From: Nocardioides luteus
Lineage (GTDB): Bacteria; Actinomycetota; Actinomycetes; Propionibacteriales; Nocardioidaceae
Direction of reading: 5' to 3'
Length of the DNA stretch: 64,000 nt
Assembly: GCF_000960475.2 (NCBI RefSeq)
Contig: NZ_JZDQ02000003.1
Span: 124,001 to 188,000 of the forward strand
The notes under the pieces are model-generated. The model had not been told where the DNA came from and ran no database searches. It saw only the letters and a list, made by a program, of their open reading frames with translations. Shown piece after piece: positions 8,418-16,772 of this stretch (positions are counted from its first letter, which is position 1; each line of letters starts with the position of its first letter). The position numbers and the translations under genes were made by a program.

Positions 8418-11186
8418 GTGTTCTCATCGGATCGGTGGCGCTCGGGCGTCGTACTGGCGCTTCTCGTCCTCTTCGTCGCGGTGACCTTCGGGCCCGCGCT
8501 CGTGGGGCGCGGGATGCTGCTCGACACCGGTTGGCTGCACGCGATGATGCCGTACGCCGCCGACGGCCCGATTCCGCAGGGAACGCTGTGGTGCCGCGGC
8601 GACACCTGGGACTACTACCTGCCCGGCGTCGAGAACATCGTCGAGGGCGTACGTCACGGCAACTGGCAGACCTGGGCGCCCTACGAGGTGGGCGGCGCTC
8701 CCCTGGCCTCGCTGCCGAACCACGCCGTGCTGAGCCCGGTCTCGTGGCCCTACTGGGTGATGCCGCTGTGGCTGGCGCCCGCGTGGGTGAAGCTGACCGA
8801 GCTGGTCCTCGTGCTGGCCGGGATGGTCATCTTCCTCGGCCGCCTCGGGGTGCGGCGCAGCATCGCGCTGGTCGCCGGCCTGGCCTTCTTCACCTCCGGG
8901 TTCATGATGATGTGGACCAACTGGCCGCACACCAAGGTCGCCTGCCTGGTCCCGCTGCTGCTGTGGGCGCTGGACCGGGCCGTCCACGAGCGCGGCGCGC
9001 GTGATCTTGCCGCTGTCGGCCTGGTCGTCGCCTCGATGCTGCTCGGCGGGTTCCCGGCGGTGACGATGTTCGCGCTGACGCTGGGGGCGATCTACGTGGT
9101 CGTCCGGGCGCTCGCGCTCCGGGACGTACGGCGGTTCCTGGTCGCCGGCGGGATCGCCGCCGGCGGGGTCGGGCTGGGGGTCGCGCTCTCCGCGGTCCAG
9201 GTGGTCCCGTTCGCGCTGAACATGAGCGCGCTCGGGATCGACGAGCGCGTCCCCAACCAGGTCAAGCCCGCCAGCCTCGTGCTCACCACCGTCGCGCCCG
9301 ACGTCTACGGCACCTGCGTCGACGGTCTCTGGGCGGGCGAGGACAACCCGATCGAGTCGATCGCGTTCGTCGGCGTCGCGGCGCTGATCCTCGCGCTCTG
9401 TGCGCTGGTCGTCCGGCTCCCGAGCGGCCGGCGTCCGTCGACGCCGGCGCTGCTCGCGGTCGTCCTGGCCGCGATCGTGTGGCTGCTGTGGATCGGCGGG
9501 CTGCCGCTCGAGCTGCTCCAGAAGCTGCCGGGCTACAGCTCCAACAGCTTCGGGCGGGCGAACTCGATCTTCGGGTTCCTGTGTGCGGTCCTGGCCGGGA
9601 TCGGGCTGGAGCGACTGGTCCAGCGGGCCGAGGCGTCGGAGACGTCGGGGTCGGATCGGGATGACCGGTCCTGGCGACCGAAGCTGGTGGTGTCGCTGGT
9701 CGTGCTGCTCGCGGCGGCCGGGGTGGCTGCGTACTTCCTGCATGCGGCGTACGCCTTCGTCGACGGCGCGCAGCGGCCGATCCCGGACATGGCCGCGAAG
9801 CTGCGGCTGCCGGTGCTGCTGCTGGTCGTCTCGGTCCTCGCAGTGACGGGGACGCTCCTGCTGCGCGGGCGGCTGCGGCTGCTGGGCCCGTCGGTGCTCG
9901 TGCTGGCCGTGGTCGCGCAGAGCACGATGTTCGCGCACGAGGTGCTGCCGCTGACCGACCGCGACGACTTCTATCCGGTCACCCCGGCGCACGAGTTCCT
10001 GAAGGGGAACCTCGGTGACGACCGCTACGGCGCCTCGGGCTGGGAGCACTCGGCGGTCGCCGACCACTACCGGCTGCGTACGCCGACGGGCCATGAGTTC
10101 ACCTCGCCGGAGTGGAAGGCGCTGATCGCGGCGGTCAGCCCGGACGCCCAGCTGTCGGCGACCTACAGCGACTTCCCGGCCGGCATCCCCACCCCAGGGC
10201 GCCAGCCGGTGCTCGACCAGCTCTCGGTCCGCTACTGGGTGACCCAGCCGATGGAGGTCATCGGAGCCGTCCAGCCAGCGCCCGTGCCCGCCGCGCGGCG
10301 GCAGCTGCTGACCCTCGCACCCGGACGGCAGGCGACGTGCCAGGTGCCGAAGGGCGACCTGCGCGGGATCGAGGTCACCGTGCCCCACGGTCTGAAGCCG
10401 CGGGCGCAGACGCCGACGCTCGTCCGGGTGAGCGTCGGCGCAGGTGCCGAGAAGGTCACCTCCGAGCGGGCCATCGCCGTGAACCGGCCGCTCAGGCGCG
10501 GTGAGAAGCTGCGCGTCGCGGTGCCCGACCACCGCTTCACCTCCGGGCCGGTGCCGGTGACGATCACGTTCTCGGGGAAGCGGAAGCCCGTCCACCTCGC
10601 CGGCCGCAGCGACGGCTCCGCGGTCTGCGGGGCGGTCCGGCCGGAGAAGGGCGACGGGCTCCGGGTGGTGCACGCCTCGGCCGGCGCGGTCGTCTACGAG
10701 CGCGCGAGCGCGTTGCCCCGGATCCGCTGGGCCGGCACCAGCGAGGTCGTCACCGACGGTCCCACGCGGGTGCGGCGGCTGACCGAGGGCGTCGCCCCCG
10801 GCACCGTCCTCCTCGACGACTCCTCGACACCGGCCGCCACCGGCTCGACGGCCCAGGTCGACGTACGCCGCGACGAGCCCGAGACGATCTCGGCCTCGGT
10901 CACCGCGGACGGTGCCGGCTACCTGGTCGTCGCCGACTCGATCGCCCGGCCGGGCTGGTCGGCCACGGTCGACGGTGAGGAGGTCCCGCTCGTCGCCGGC
11001 AACCACGCCTTCGCCGCGGTGCCCGTCCCCGACGGCACCCACACGGTCACGCTCCGCTACGACGCCCCCGGGCTGCGTACGGGTGCCGTGGTCTCGCTCC
11101 TCGGCGCCCTGGTGACGCTGGGTCTGCTGCTCGTTCCGTGGCTGACGGATCGCCGCCGTGGCAGACGCCGCGTGGACCGGTCCTGA
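8418..11186 (+). CDS. YfhO-family large membrane protein
   Basis: 922-aa protein with a polytopic N-terminal half (about 11-12 hydrophobic segments to residue ~510), then a long extracytoplasmic domain and a final membrane helix (about residue 895) with a basic tail. Segments such as GDTWDYYLPGVENIV and PYWVMPLWLAPAW, plus the C-terminal GWSATVDGEEVPLVAGNHAF, are typical of YfhO proteins. In firmicutes YfhO is linked to glycosylation of lipoteichoic acid. Here it would act as a GT-C-like transferase on the outer membrane face. The GTG start at 8418 has only a weak ribosome site. A long antisense frame covers it, as expected from the GC bias. Confidence 0.75.
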   Translation: MFSSDRWRSGVVLALLVLFVAVTFGPALVGRGMLLDTGWLHAMMPYAADGPIPQGTLWCRGDTWDYYLPGVENIVEGVRHGNWQTWAPYEVGGAPLASLPNHAVLSPVSWPYWVMPLWLAPAWVKLTELVLVLAGMVIFLGRLGVRRSIALVAGLAFFTSGFMMMWTNWPHTKVACLVPLLLWALDRAVHERGARDLAAVGLVVASMLLGGFPAVTMFALTLGAIYVVVRALALRDVRRFLVAGGIAAGGVGLGVALSAVQVVPFALNMSALGIDERVPNQVKPASLVLTTVAPDVYGTCVDGLWAGEDNPIESIAFVGVAALILALCALVVRLPSGRRPSTPALLAVVLAAIVWLLWIGGLPLELLQKLPGYSSNSFGRANSIFGFLCAVLAGIGLERLVQRAEASETSGSDRDDRSWRPKLVVSLVVLLAAAGVAAYFLHAAYAFVDGAQRPIPDMAAKLRLPVLLLVVSVLAVTGTLLLRGRLRLLGPSVLVLAVVAQSTMFAHEVLPLTDRDDFYPVTPAHEFLKGNLGDDRYGASGWEHSAVADHYRLRTPTGHEFTSPEWKALIAAVSPDAQLSATYSDFPAGIPTPGRQPVLDQLSVRYWVTQPMEVIGAVQPAPVPAARRQLLTLAPGRQATCQVPKGDLRGIEVTVPHGLKPRAQTPTLVRVSVGAGAEKVTSERAIAVNRPLRRGEKLRVAVPDHRFTSGPVPVTITFSGKRKPVHLAGRSDGSAVCGAVRPEKGDGLRVVHASAGAVVYERASALPRIRWAGTSEVVTDGPTRVRRLTEGVAPGTVLLDDSSTPAATGSTAQVDVRRDEPETISASVTADGAGYLVVADSIARPGWSATVDGEEVPLVAGNHAFAAVPVPDGTHTVTLRYDAPGLRTGAVVSLLGALVTLGLLLVPWLTDRRRGRRRVDRS

Positions 11187-11332
11187 ACGCCAGGTTTCCT
11201 TAGCACATACGCCGGATGACACCCGCGAGGGGGCGTGGGGCCGCGGAATCCACGCGGTAATGTGGCCGCTCAGAAGCCCCTCACGAACCCCGAATTTCTC
11301 TGTTCGGTCCCACTACTTGCCCTGAGGTCCCT

Positions 11333-12385
11333 GTGAAGCTTGTCGTTCAAGTCCCCTGCCTCAACGAGGAGGAGACGCTCCCGTCCGTCCTGGAGTCGAT
11401 CCCGAAGCAGATCCCCGGCATCGACGAGATCGTGGTCCTGATCGTCGACGACGGATGCACCGACCGGACGGTCGAGGTGGCCAAGGAGCACGGCGTGCGC
11501 GAGTTCGTGCACCACTCCCGCAACCAGGGCCTCGGCCGGAGCTTCCACGACGGCGTGGTCCGCGCGCTCGAGCTGGGTGCCGACATCGTCGTCAACACCG
11601 ACGGCGACAACCAATACCCGCAGGACCGCATCGCCGACCTGGTCCAGCCGATCATCAACGGCCAGGCCGACATCGTCATCGGCGACCGGCAGGTCGACCA
11701 GATCGAGCACTTCTCCGGGCTGAAGAAGAAGCTCCAGAAGGTCGGCTCCAAGGTGGTCAACATGGCCGCGGAGACCGACCTGCCCGACGCCGCCAGCGGC
11801 TTCCGCGCCTACTCGCGCGAGTCGCTGATGCTGCTCAACACCGTGACCCGCTTCTCCTACTGCATGGAGACGATCATCCAGGCGGGCAACAAGCGGATGA
11901 AGATCGCCTCGGTGCCGATCGAGACCAACGCCAAGACGCGTGAGTCGCGGCTGTTCAAGTCGATGCCCGAGCACATCATGAAGTCCGGCGCGGCGATCGT
12001 GCGCAGCTACATGATGTACAAGCCCTACGCCATCTTCGTCTGGCTCACCGCCTTCTTCTTCGTCCTCGGTGCGATCCCGTTCTTCCGCTACCTGGTGCTG
12101 TGGCTCAGCGGCGACAACGGCAACCACATCCAGTCGCTGCTGCTCGGCGGCGTGCTGATCAACCTGGCCTTCATGTCCGCGATGCTCGGCGTCATCTCCG
12201 ACCTGATCCGCACCAACCGGGTGCTCATCGAGGACGACCTGGAGCACACCAAGAAGGCGCGCTTCGGGAAGTCCGGCACCGAGATGCTCCGCGACCAGAC
12301 CTCGGTCGCCGAGTTCGACCTGCCGCACACGCAGACACGTGCGGCCTCGGCCCAGTCCGGCGAGACGTGGACGACCAGCCTGTGA
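11333..12385 (+). CDS. GT2 polyprenyl-phosphate sugar synthase-like protein
   Basis: 350-aa DPM1/GtrB-like glycosyltransferase. The GT-A domain has VVQVPCLNEEETLPSVL, then VLIVDDGCTDRT, then VVNTDGDNQYP (metal-binding DxD) and GFRAYSRES. Two C-terminal hydrophobic segments (about residues 230-310) anchor it. It would make a polyprenyl-phosphate-linked sugar at the inner membrane face. The GTG start at 11333 follows CTGAGGT. Its stop overlaps the GTG of the flippase-like gene by 4 nt (GTGA), so donor synthesis and the flippase-like protein are translationally coupled. Confidence 0.82.
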   Translation: MKLVVQVPCLNEEETLPSVLESIPKQIPGIDEIVVLIVDDGCTDRTVEVAKEHGVREFVHHSRNQGLGRSFHDGVVRALELGADIVVNTDGDNQYPQDRIADLVQPIINGQADIVIGDRQVDQIEHFSGLKKKLQKVGSKVVNMAAETDLPDAASGFRAYSRESLMLLNTVTRFSYCMETIIQAGNKRMKIASVPIETNAKTRESRLFKSMPEHIMKSGAAIVRSYMMYKPYAIFVWLTAFFFVLGAIPFFRYLVLWLSGDNGNHIQSLLLGGVLINLAFMSAMLGVISDLIRTNRVLIEDDLEHTKKARFGKSGTEMLRDQTSVAEFDLPHTQTRAASAQSGETWTTSL

Positions 12386-13353
12386 CAGCGACCAGCTCCG
12401 ACCCGGTCTCCGCCACGGAGGCCGGGTCGTCGGCTACGCCCGGCCCCACGAGACCCAGCCTCGCCAAGCGGCTGCTCAAGATCGGGCTCGCCCTCGTGGT
12501 CGTGCTCGGCGGCGCCTACCTCGTCTGGCGCCAGCGCGCCGATCTGGCCACCGCCGTCCAGGAGCTGAGCCTCGGCCGCTTCGCGATCGCCGGGGTCCTC
12601 GCAATCGCCGGGACCATGCTGATCGGCCAGATCTGGGTGGCCCTGCTGCACGGCATGAGCATCCGTCCCTCGCTGCGCGACTCCCACTCGGTCTTCTACG
12701 TCTCCCAGCTGGGCAAATACCTGCCCGGCTCGGTGTGGCCGGTCGTCGCGCAGATGCAGTTCGGGCTGCGCTGGGGCGTCGCCCGCCGGACCATGCTGGG
12801 CGCCAACATCCTCTTCATGGGGGTCGTGGTCGCCAGCGGCATCGGCGTCGGCGCCCTCCTGCTCCCCTGGTCCTCCTCCGAGGGCCTGAGCCGCTACTGG
12901 TGGCTGCTGCTCCTGCTGGTGCCGCTGGCCGTGTGCCTGCACCCGCGCGTCGTCCCGGGCATGCTCGACTGGCTCTTCGCCCGGCTCGGGCGCGAACCCC
13001 TCGGCGTACGCCTCAGCGCGCGCGGGCTCTTCACCGCGATCGGCTGGGCGGTGCTCGCCTGGGTCGCCTTCGGCCTCCACCTGGCGGTGATGATGCAGTC
13101 GTACGCCTCGGTGGGGCTGCTCGAGGTCGCGGCCGCGACCGGTGGGATGGCCCTGGCCTGGGCCGCCGGGATCGCGTTCATCCCGGCCCCGGCCGGCGCC
13201 GGGATCCGCGAGGGCCTGCTCGCCCTCACTCTGGGCCCGATCATCGGGGTCCCGGAGGCGCTCACCGTCGCGCTCGCCTCGCGGGTCCTCCTGCTCCTTG
13301 CCGATGTGGTGCTGGCTGGTCTCGGAGCGGTCGCCGGGCGGCGTACGTCCTAG
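12382..13353 (+). CDS. Flippase-like membrane protein (LPG-synthase TM domain family), second copy
   Basis: 323-aa polytopic protein of the same family as the gene at 5340-6347. Shared landmarks are FYVSQLGKYLPGSVW, a basic segment with ARR, and a late PAPAGAGIREGLL. I start at GTG 12382, which overlaps the TGA of the GT2 synthase. A GTG at 12367 is the alternative. It probably handles the lipid-linked sugar made by that synthase. Its last 92 bp overlap the convergent GT-C gene (13262-14803) on the other strand. Confidence 0.75.
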   Translation: MTATSSDPVSATEAGSSATPGPTRPSLAKRLLKIGLALVVVLGGAYLVWRQRADLATAVQELSLGRFAIAGVLAIAGTMLIGQIWVALLHGMSIRPSLRDSHSVFYVSQLGKYLPGSVWPVVAQMQFGLRWGVARRTMLGANILFMGVVVASGIGVGALLLPWSSSEGLSRYWWLLLLLVPLAVCLHPRVVPGMLDWLFARLGREPLGVRLSARGLFTAIGWAVLAWVAFGLHLAVMMQSYASVGLLEVAAATGGMALAWAAGIAFIPAPAGAGIREGLLALTLGPIIGVPEALTVALASRVLLLLADVVLAGLGAVAGRRTS

Positions 13354-14803
13354 CGGGCCAGGCCGCGAGGCAGACGGCGGCCAGCCCGCACACCACGCCC
13401 ACGGCCACCACCAGGTCGGCGCCGCGAGCGTCGGCGCTCGGAAGCCGGCCCACGTAGGTCGGCGAGTCGATGAACCAGCGGAAGATCAGGAACGCGTAGA
13501 CACCCAGGGCGAGCGTGGTCGCGGCCGCCGCCAGGTCGGCCCGCGACTCGCGGCGGCCGACCGGGAGGACGTCGACGATCGCCATCACCCCGACCGCGAG
13601 CACCGTGGCCAGCAGCGGCATGAGCGGTAGCAGGTAGCGGTCGTTCGGGTTCCCGCCGCCCGCGACGAAGCCGACCAGGTTCGCCAGGACGACCACGGCG
13701 TGGACCGCGAGCAGCAGCCATCCCGGCCGGGACCAGGGATCCGCCGACCCGGTGATCCGCCGGCGGACGAGCAGCACGAGGAGGCCGATCGCTGCGACGA
13801 TGCCGAGCAGGTCGGCGACCACCACGTACCCCTCGGCCAGCAGCGGCACCCACAGCCGCTCGTACCAGTCGACCCAGAGCGAGCCGTCCGTCAGCACCTG
13901 CCACCAGGTGCCGTTCGGCTCCCGGTCGAACTTGTCGAGCAGCGCACCCGTGCCGGTCGGGTCGCCGTAGAGGACGATGTTGCGGACGTAGAACCAGCCG
14001 GTGGCGAGCCCCGGAACCCCGGTGGCGACGGCCGAGGCCGCCAGCGCACGGACCACCCCGCGCCCGGAACGGTCCTTGATGAGCAGTGCCGCGGCGATGG
14101 CCGCTCCGCACAGGACGACGGTCAGCACTCCGGGCGCCTTCGCACCCGCCGCGGCGGCACCGGCCAGCGCGACCAGCGCCAGGCGCCGCGGGGACAGACC
14201 GCGGTTCAGGATCCGGATCGTGGCCAGCAGGGTCAGCGACGACGCCGCGACCGCGACACCGTCGTTGGCGATGTGCCCACCCGCGGTCACCAGCACGGCG
14301 CACGAGGCGCTGACCGCCGTCGCCAGGAAGGCGGTCGTCGCCCGCCGGGTCACCTCGAAGGCGATCAGACCCACCAGCAGTACGCAGAGCGCGGAGCCGA
14401 CGGCATTGATCAGCCGCATCCCCACTGTCATCACCTGAGGCGCGTCGAGCGCCCCGGCCGCGGCGACGAACGGCAGCGACATCAGGTAGTAGAGCGGTGG
14501 GTGGTTGGCGGTCCAGATGTCGCGGTGCGGCTCGTCCACCATCGTCTCCAGCCCTTCGACGACCTGGGGGTAGCGGCGTGCGTCCGTGGTCACCGGGGTG
14601 TCGATCGTCGGCAGCCGTCCCGAGGCCAGCTCCACCGCGTAGCCGGCGTTCGGCCCCTCGTCGCGGGTCTGGTACTGCAGCGACCGGGTGAGAGCGACGT
14701 AGCTGCTCAGGCTCAGCGCGAAGAACGCCACCAGCACCATCGCCGCGAGCAGCCGCTTCGGGAGTCGTGCCCCGGCGCGGTCCTCGCGGGTGGAGCGGTG
14801 CAT
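13262..14803 (-). CDS. Multi-pass GT-C-type glycosyltransferase (PMT/ArnT-like)
   Basis: 513-aa polytopic membrane protein starting MHRSTREDRAGARLPKRL. After the first helix it has TRDEGPNAGYAVELASG, an acidic first-loop pair, then TANHPPLYYLMSLPF, the ArnT/GT39-type motif also seen in the gene at 4006-5388. About eleven hydrophobic segments follow. The tail ARRPLRDQPAPHRQ is basic and low-complexity, and its coding sequence runs 92 bp into the convergent flippase-like gene. Its true stop may be unusual for the family. It would transfer a sugar from a polyprenyl-phosphate donor outside the cell. Confidence 0.7.
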   Translation of the reverse strand: MHRSTREDRAGARLPKRLLAAMVLVAFFALSLSSYVALTRSLQYQTRDEGPNAGYAVELASGRLPTIDTPVTTDARRYPQVVEGLETMVDEPHRDIWTANHPPLYYLMSLPFVAAAGALDAPQVMTVGMRLINAVGSALCVLLVGLIAFEVTRRATTAFLATAVSASCAVLVTAGGHIANDGVAVAASSLTLLATIRILNRGLSPRRLALVALAGAAAAGAKAPGVLTVVLCGAAIAAALLIKDRSGRGVVRALAASAVATGVPGLATGWFYVRNIVLYGDPTGTGALLDKFDREPNGTWWQVLTDGSLWVDWYERLWVPLLAEGYVVVADLLGIVAAIGLLVLLVRRRITGSADPWSRPGWLLLAVHAVVVLANLVGFVAGGGNPNDRYLLPLMPLLATVLAVGVMAIVDVLPVGRRESRADLAAAATTLALGVYAFLIFRWFIDSPTYVGRLPSADARGADLVVAVGVVCGLAAVCLAAWPARTYAARRPLRDQPAPHRQGAGGPARRARR

Positions 14804-14936
14804 TCAGGACCTTCGGATCGGCTTGCAGAGTGATGGCGAGCCTATGTGAGATTCTCCGACGCTCTCGTCCTGTGGATGCGTGTCTCCCGAGATCGTTTGT
14901 GTCTTCGGTTGTATGTGCTGTTGTGCTGCCTGACGA

Positions 14937-16688
14937 CTAGGGCAGCCTGCTGGAGGTTCTGCTGCCGTCTGGCCGGACCGTCACAGCCCGCTTCTCGAAC
15001 GGCTCGAGCGAGCGGTGCGCCCAGATGCGGAAGAGCCGGTGGTCTTCCGCGATCCGGATCTCGGCGCACGGCTCGTAGTCCTTCTCGATCGCGGTCTCCA
15101 CCCAGCCGCCGCGCGCCATCGCGGTCGTCTGCAGCACCACCGGGACCTCTCCGCCGGTCATCATCGCCGTCAGCTGCTCCTTGTTGCGGTCGAAGTCGTA
15201 GTGGAACAGGTAGAACGGCGTCGGGTTCTCCACCTCGAGGGCGTCGTACAACGACAGCTGGTTGCCCAGCACGAAAGCGGTACGGCCACCCTGCAGGCAC
15301 CGTGTCATCTCGGGTCGGATGGCGTCCGCCCAGACATCGGCGGCCTCGAACTGACGACTGTCCCGGCTCATGTCGTGGACGTGATCGACGGCTGCCGCCA
15401 GGGGAACCATTCCCAGAACGACGCCGGCACCCGCAGAGACGGCGATCAGCCTCGCCCGCTGCTTCGCGCCGATCATCATGATGCTGACGAGGAGCACGAG
15501 GATCACCGGACCGACGAGGCTGTGGGCACCGAATCCGAAGGCCAGAGCTGCACCCACCCACGCCGCCCCCACCGCGAACCCCACGACGGCGGTCGCCACC
15601 TGCCAGCCGGACACGGACCTCGGCCGGATCGGCAACGAGATCTGGTCCCTGCGGTCGTACACGTCGCAGAGGACGAGGACCAGAGCCGCGAACACCAGCG
15701 CACTCACGGTCTCGGCATGCCCGGGCCCAGGACGCCGGATGGGGATGGTCGCGAGCAGAAGAGCACACAGCGCGAGGAACCGTGTCGGGTCGCTCGCCAG
15801 ACGCCAGATGACCGGCACGAACATCAGCAGGAGGAGGAACGGATAGACAGCGACGATCTCGTAGCCCTCCCCGTCGGAAGGTACGTCGAAGAAGGGCCAT
15901 CCGAAGTGCTTCGGAAACTGCTGGGCCTGACCGAAGACGACCTGGCGGTTGAGCTCGGCGAGGCTCATCCCGTAGCCGATCCGGTAGAACAGCACCTCCG
16001 ACACGAATCCGGCCAGGATTCCGGCGGCGAGTGCGGCAGATCGTGCCAGTCGCTCCCGCGCCGATGCCTTCTCCCGCCCGACGAGCTCGTACAGCCCCGC
16101 CGCTCCGGTCAGCAGGATCGCCAGCTCGACGTGCTGCCAGAAGAGGGCGGCCGGCACCAGGAACCGCACGGCCAGCGACCACCGTCCGGAGTCGAGCCGG
16201 CCTCCGGGCAGGAGGATGAACGCGAAGACGACCGGGAGGACGTACTTCACCTGAGCGGGTGACGCGAGCGTCAGGACGGCCAGGGCCATGGCGACCATCG
16301 CTGCCGGATGTACGCGTCTGCGCAGCCCGATCGCGGCCACGAGGACGGCAGCCAGGGTGACGGCGAAGAACCGCCCCAGCAAGAACTCCCACCACAGCGG
16401 GTCACCGCCGGCCAGGCGATAGATCAGGCTGTTCACCCACCACGAGCCGGCGTTCCAGCCGTGCTGGAAGTCGACCAGCGGAACCGCGCCCTCCGCCGTG
16501 AGCTTGCCGAGGTAGTACTGCGCTCCCCTGTCCCCGGTCAACGGCTCCATCTGCGCGGTGAGGGTGTAGGCGGCGTCCACGACGGCGACGACCACGATCA
16601 CCGCGAAGGTCGCCCACCTGACCGGGCCGACGGGCTCACCCGCTCGACCTCCGTACGAGGGGGTTGCCGTGGTCTCCGCATCGAGCAT
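14937..16688 (-). CDS. Large membrane protein with HGWNAGS motif, possible GT-C transferase (paralogue A)
   Basis: 583-aa membrane protein that I cannot name. About 11-12 hydrophobic segments occupy residues ~25-420, and a soluble outer domain fills the last ~150 residues. The first outer loop has GDRGAQYYLGKLTAEGAVP and QHGWNAGSWWVNS. The C-terminal domain has NPTPFYLFHYDFDRN. Layout and an acidic first loop suggest a GT-C glycosyltransferase. The neighbour at 16773-18521 is a clear paralogue with the same motifs in the same order. Codon use is slightly less GC-rich than in that neighbour. Confidence 0.65.
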   Translation of the reverse strand: MLDAETTATPSYGGRAGEPVGPVRWATFAVIVVVAVVDAAYTLTAQMEPLTGDRGAQYYLGKLTAEGAVPLVDFQHGWNAGSWWVNSLIYRLAGGDPLWWEFLLGRFFAVTLAAVLVAAIGLRRRVHPAAMVAMALAVLTLASPAQVKYVLPVVFAFILLPGGRLDSGRWSLAVRFLVPAALFWQHVELAILLTGAAGLYELVGREKASARERLARSAALAAGILAGFVSEVLFYRIGYGMSLAELNRQVVFGQAQQFPKHFGWPFFDVPSDGEGYEIVAVYPFLLLLMFVPVIWRLASDPTRFLALCALLLATIPIRRPGPGHAETVSALVFAALVLVLCDVYDRRDQISLPIRPRSVSGWQVATAVVGFAVGAAWVGAALAFGFGAHSLVGPVILVLLVSIMMIGAKQRARLIAVSAGAGVVLGMVPLAAAVDHVHDMSRDSRQFEAADVWADAIRPEMTRCLQGGRTAFVLGNQLSLYDALEVENPTPFYLFHYDFDRNKEQLTAMMTGGEVPVVLQTTAMARGGWVETAIEKDYEPCAEIRIAEDHRLFRIWAHRSLEPFEKRAVTVRPDGSRTSSRLP

Positions 16689-16772
16689 GGTCCGAAAGTA
16701 CGCGCTGCCGCAGGCGACCGGGGGCGGATCGCCGGGACGTACGTCCTGAAGCAGTGCTCGACCGGGGCGAGG

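Noticed and set aside
8424..11222. 932-aa antisense open frame over the YfhO-like gene
   Set aside because: It is Arg/Gly/Asp-rich with no domain. Such frames arise opposite genes with GC-rich third positions.
14842..16395. 517-aa minus-strand frame overlapping paralogue A in another frame
   Set aside because: Arg-rich, no hydrophobic segments. The overlapping 583-aa frame has clear membrane helices and a paralogue.
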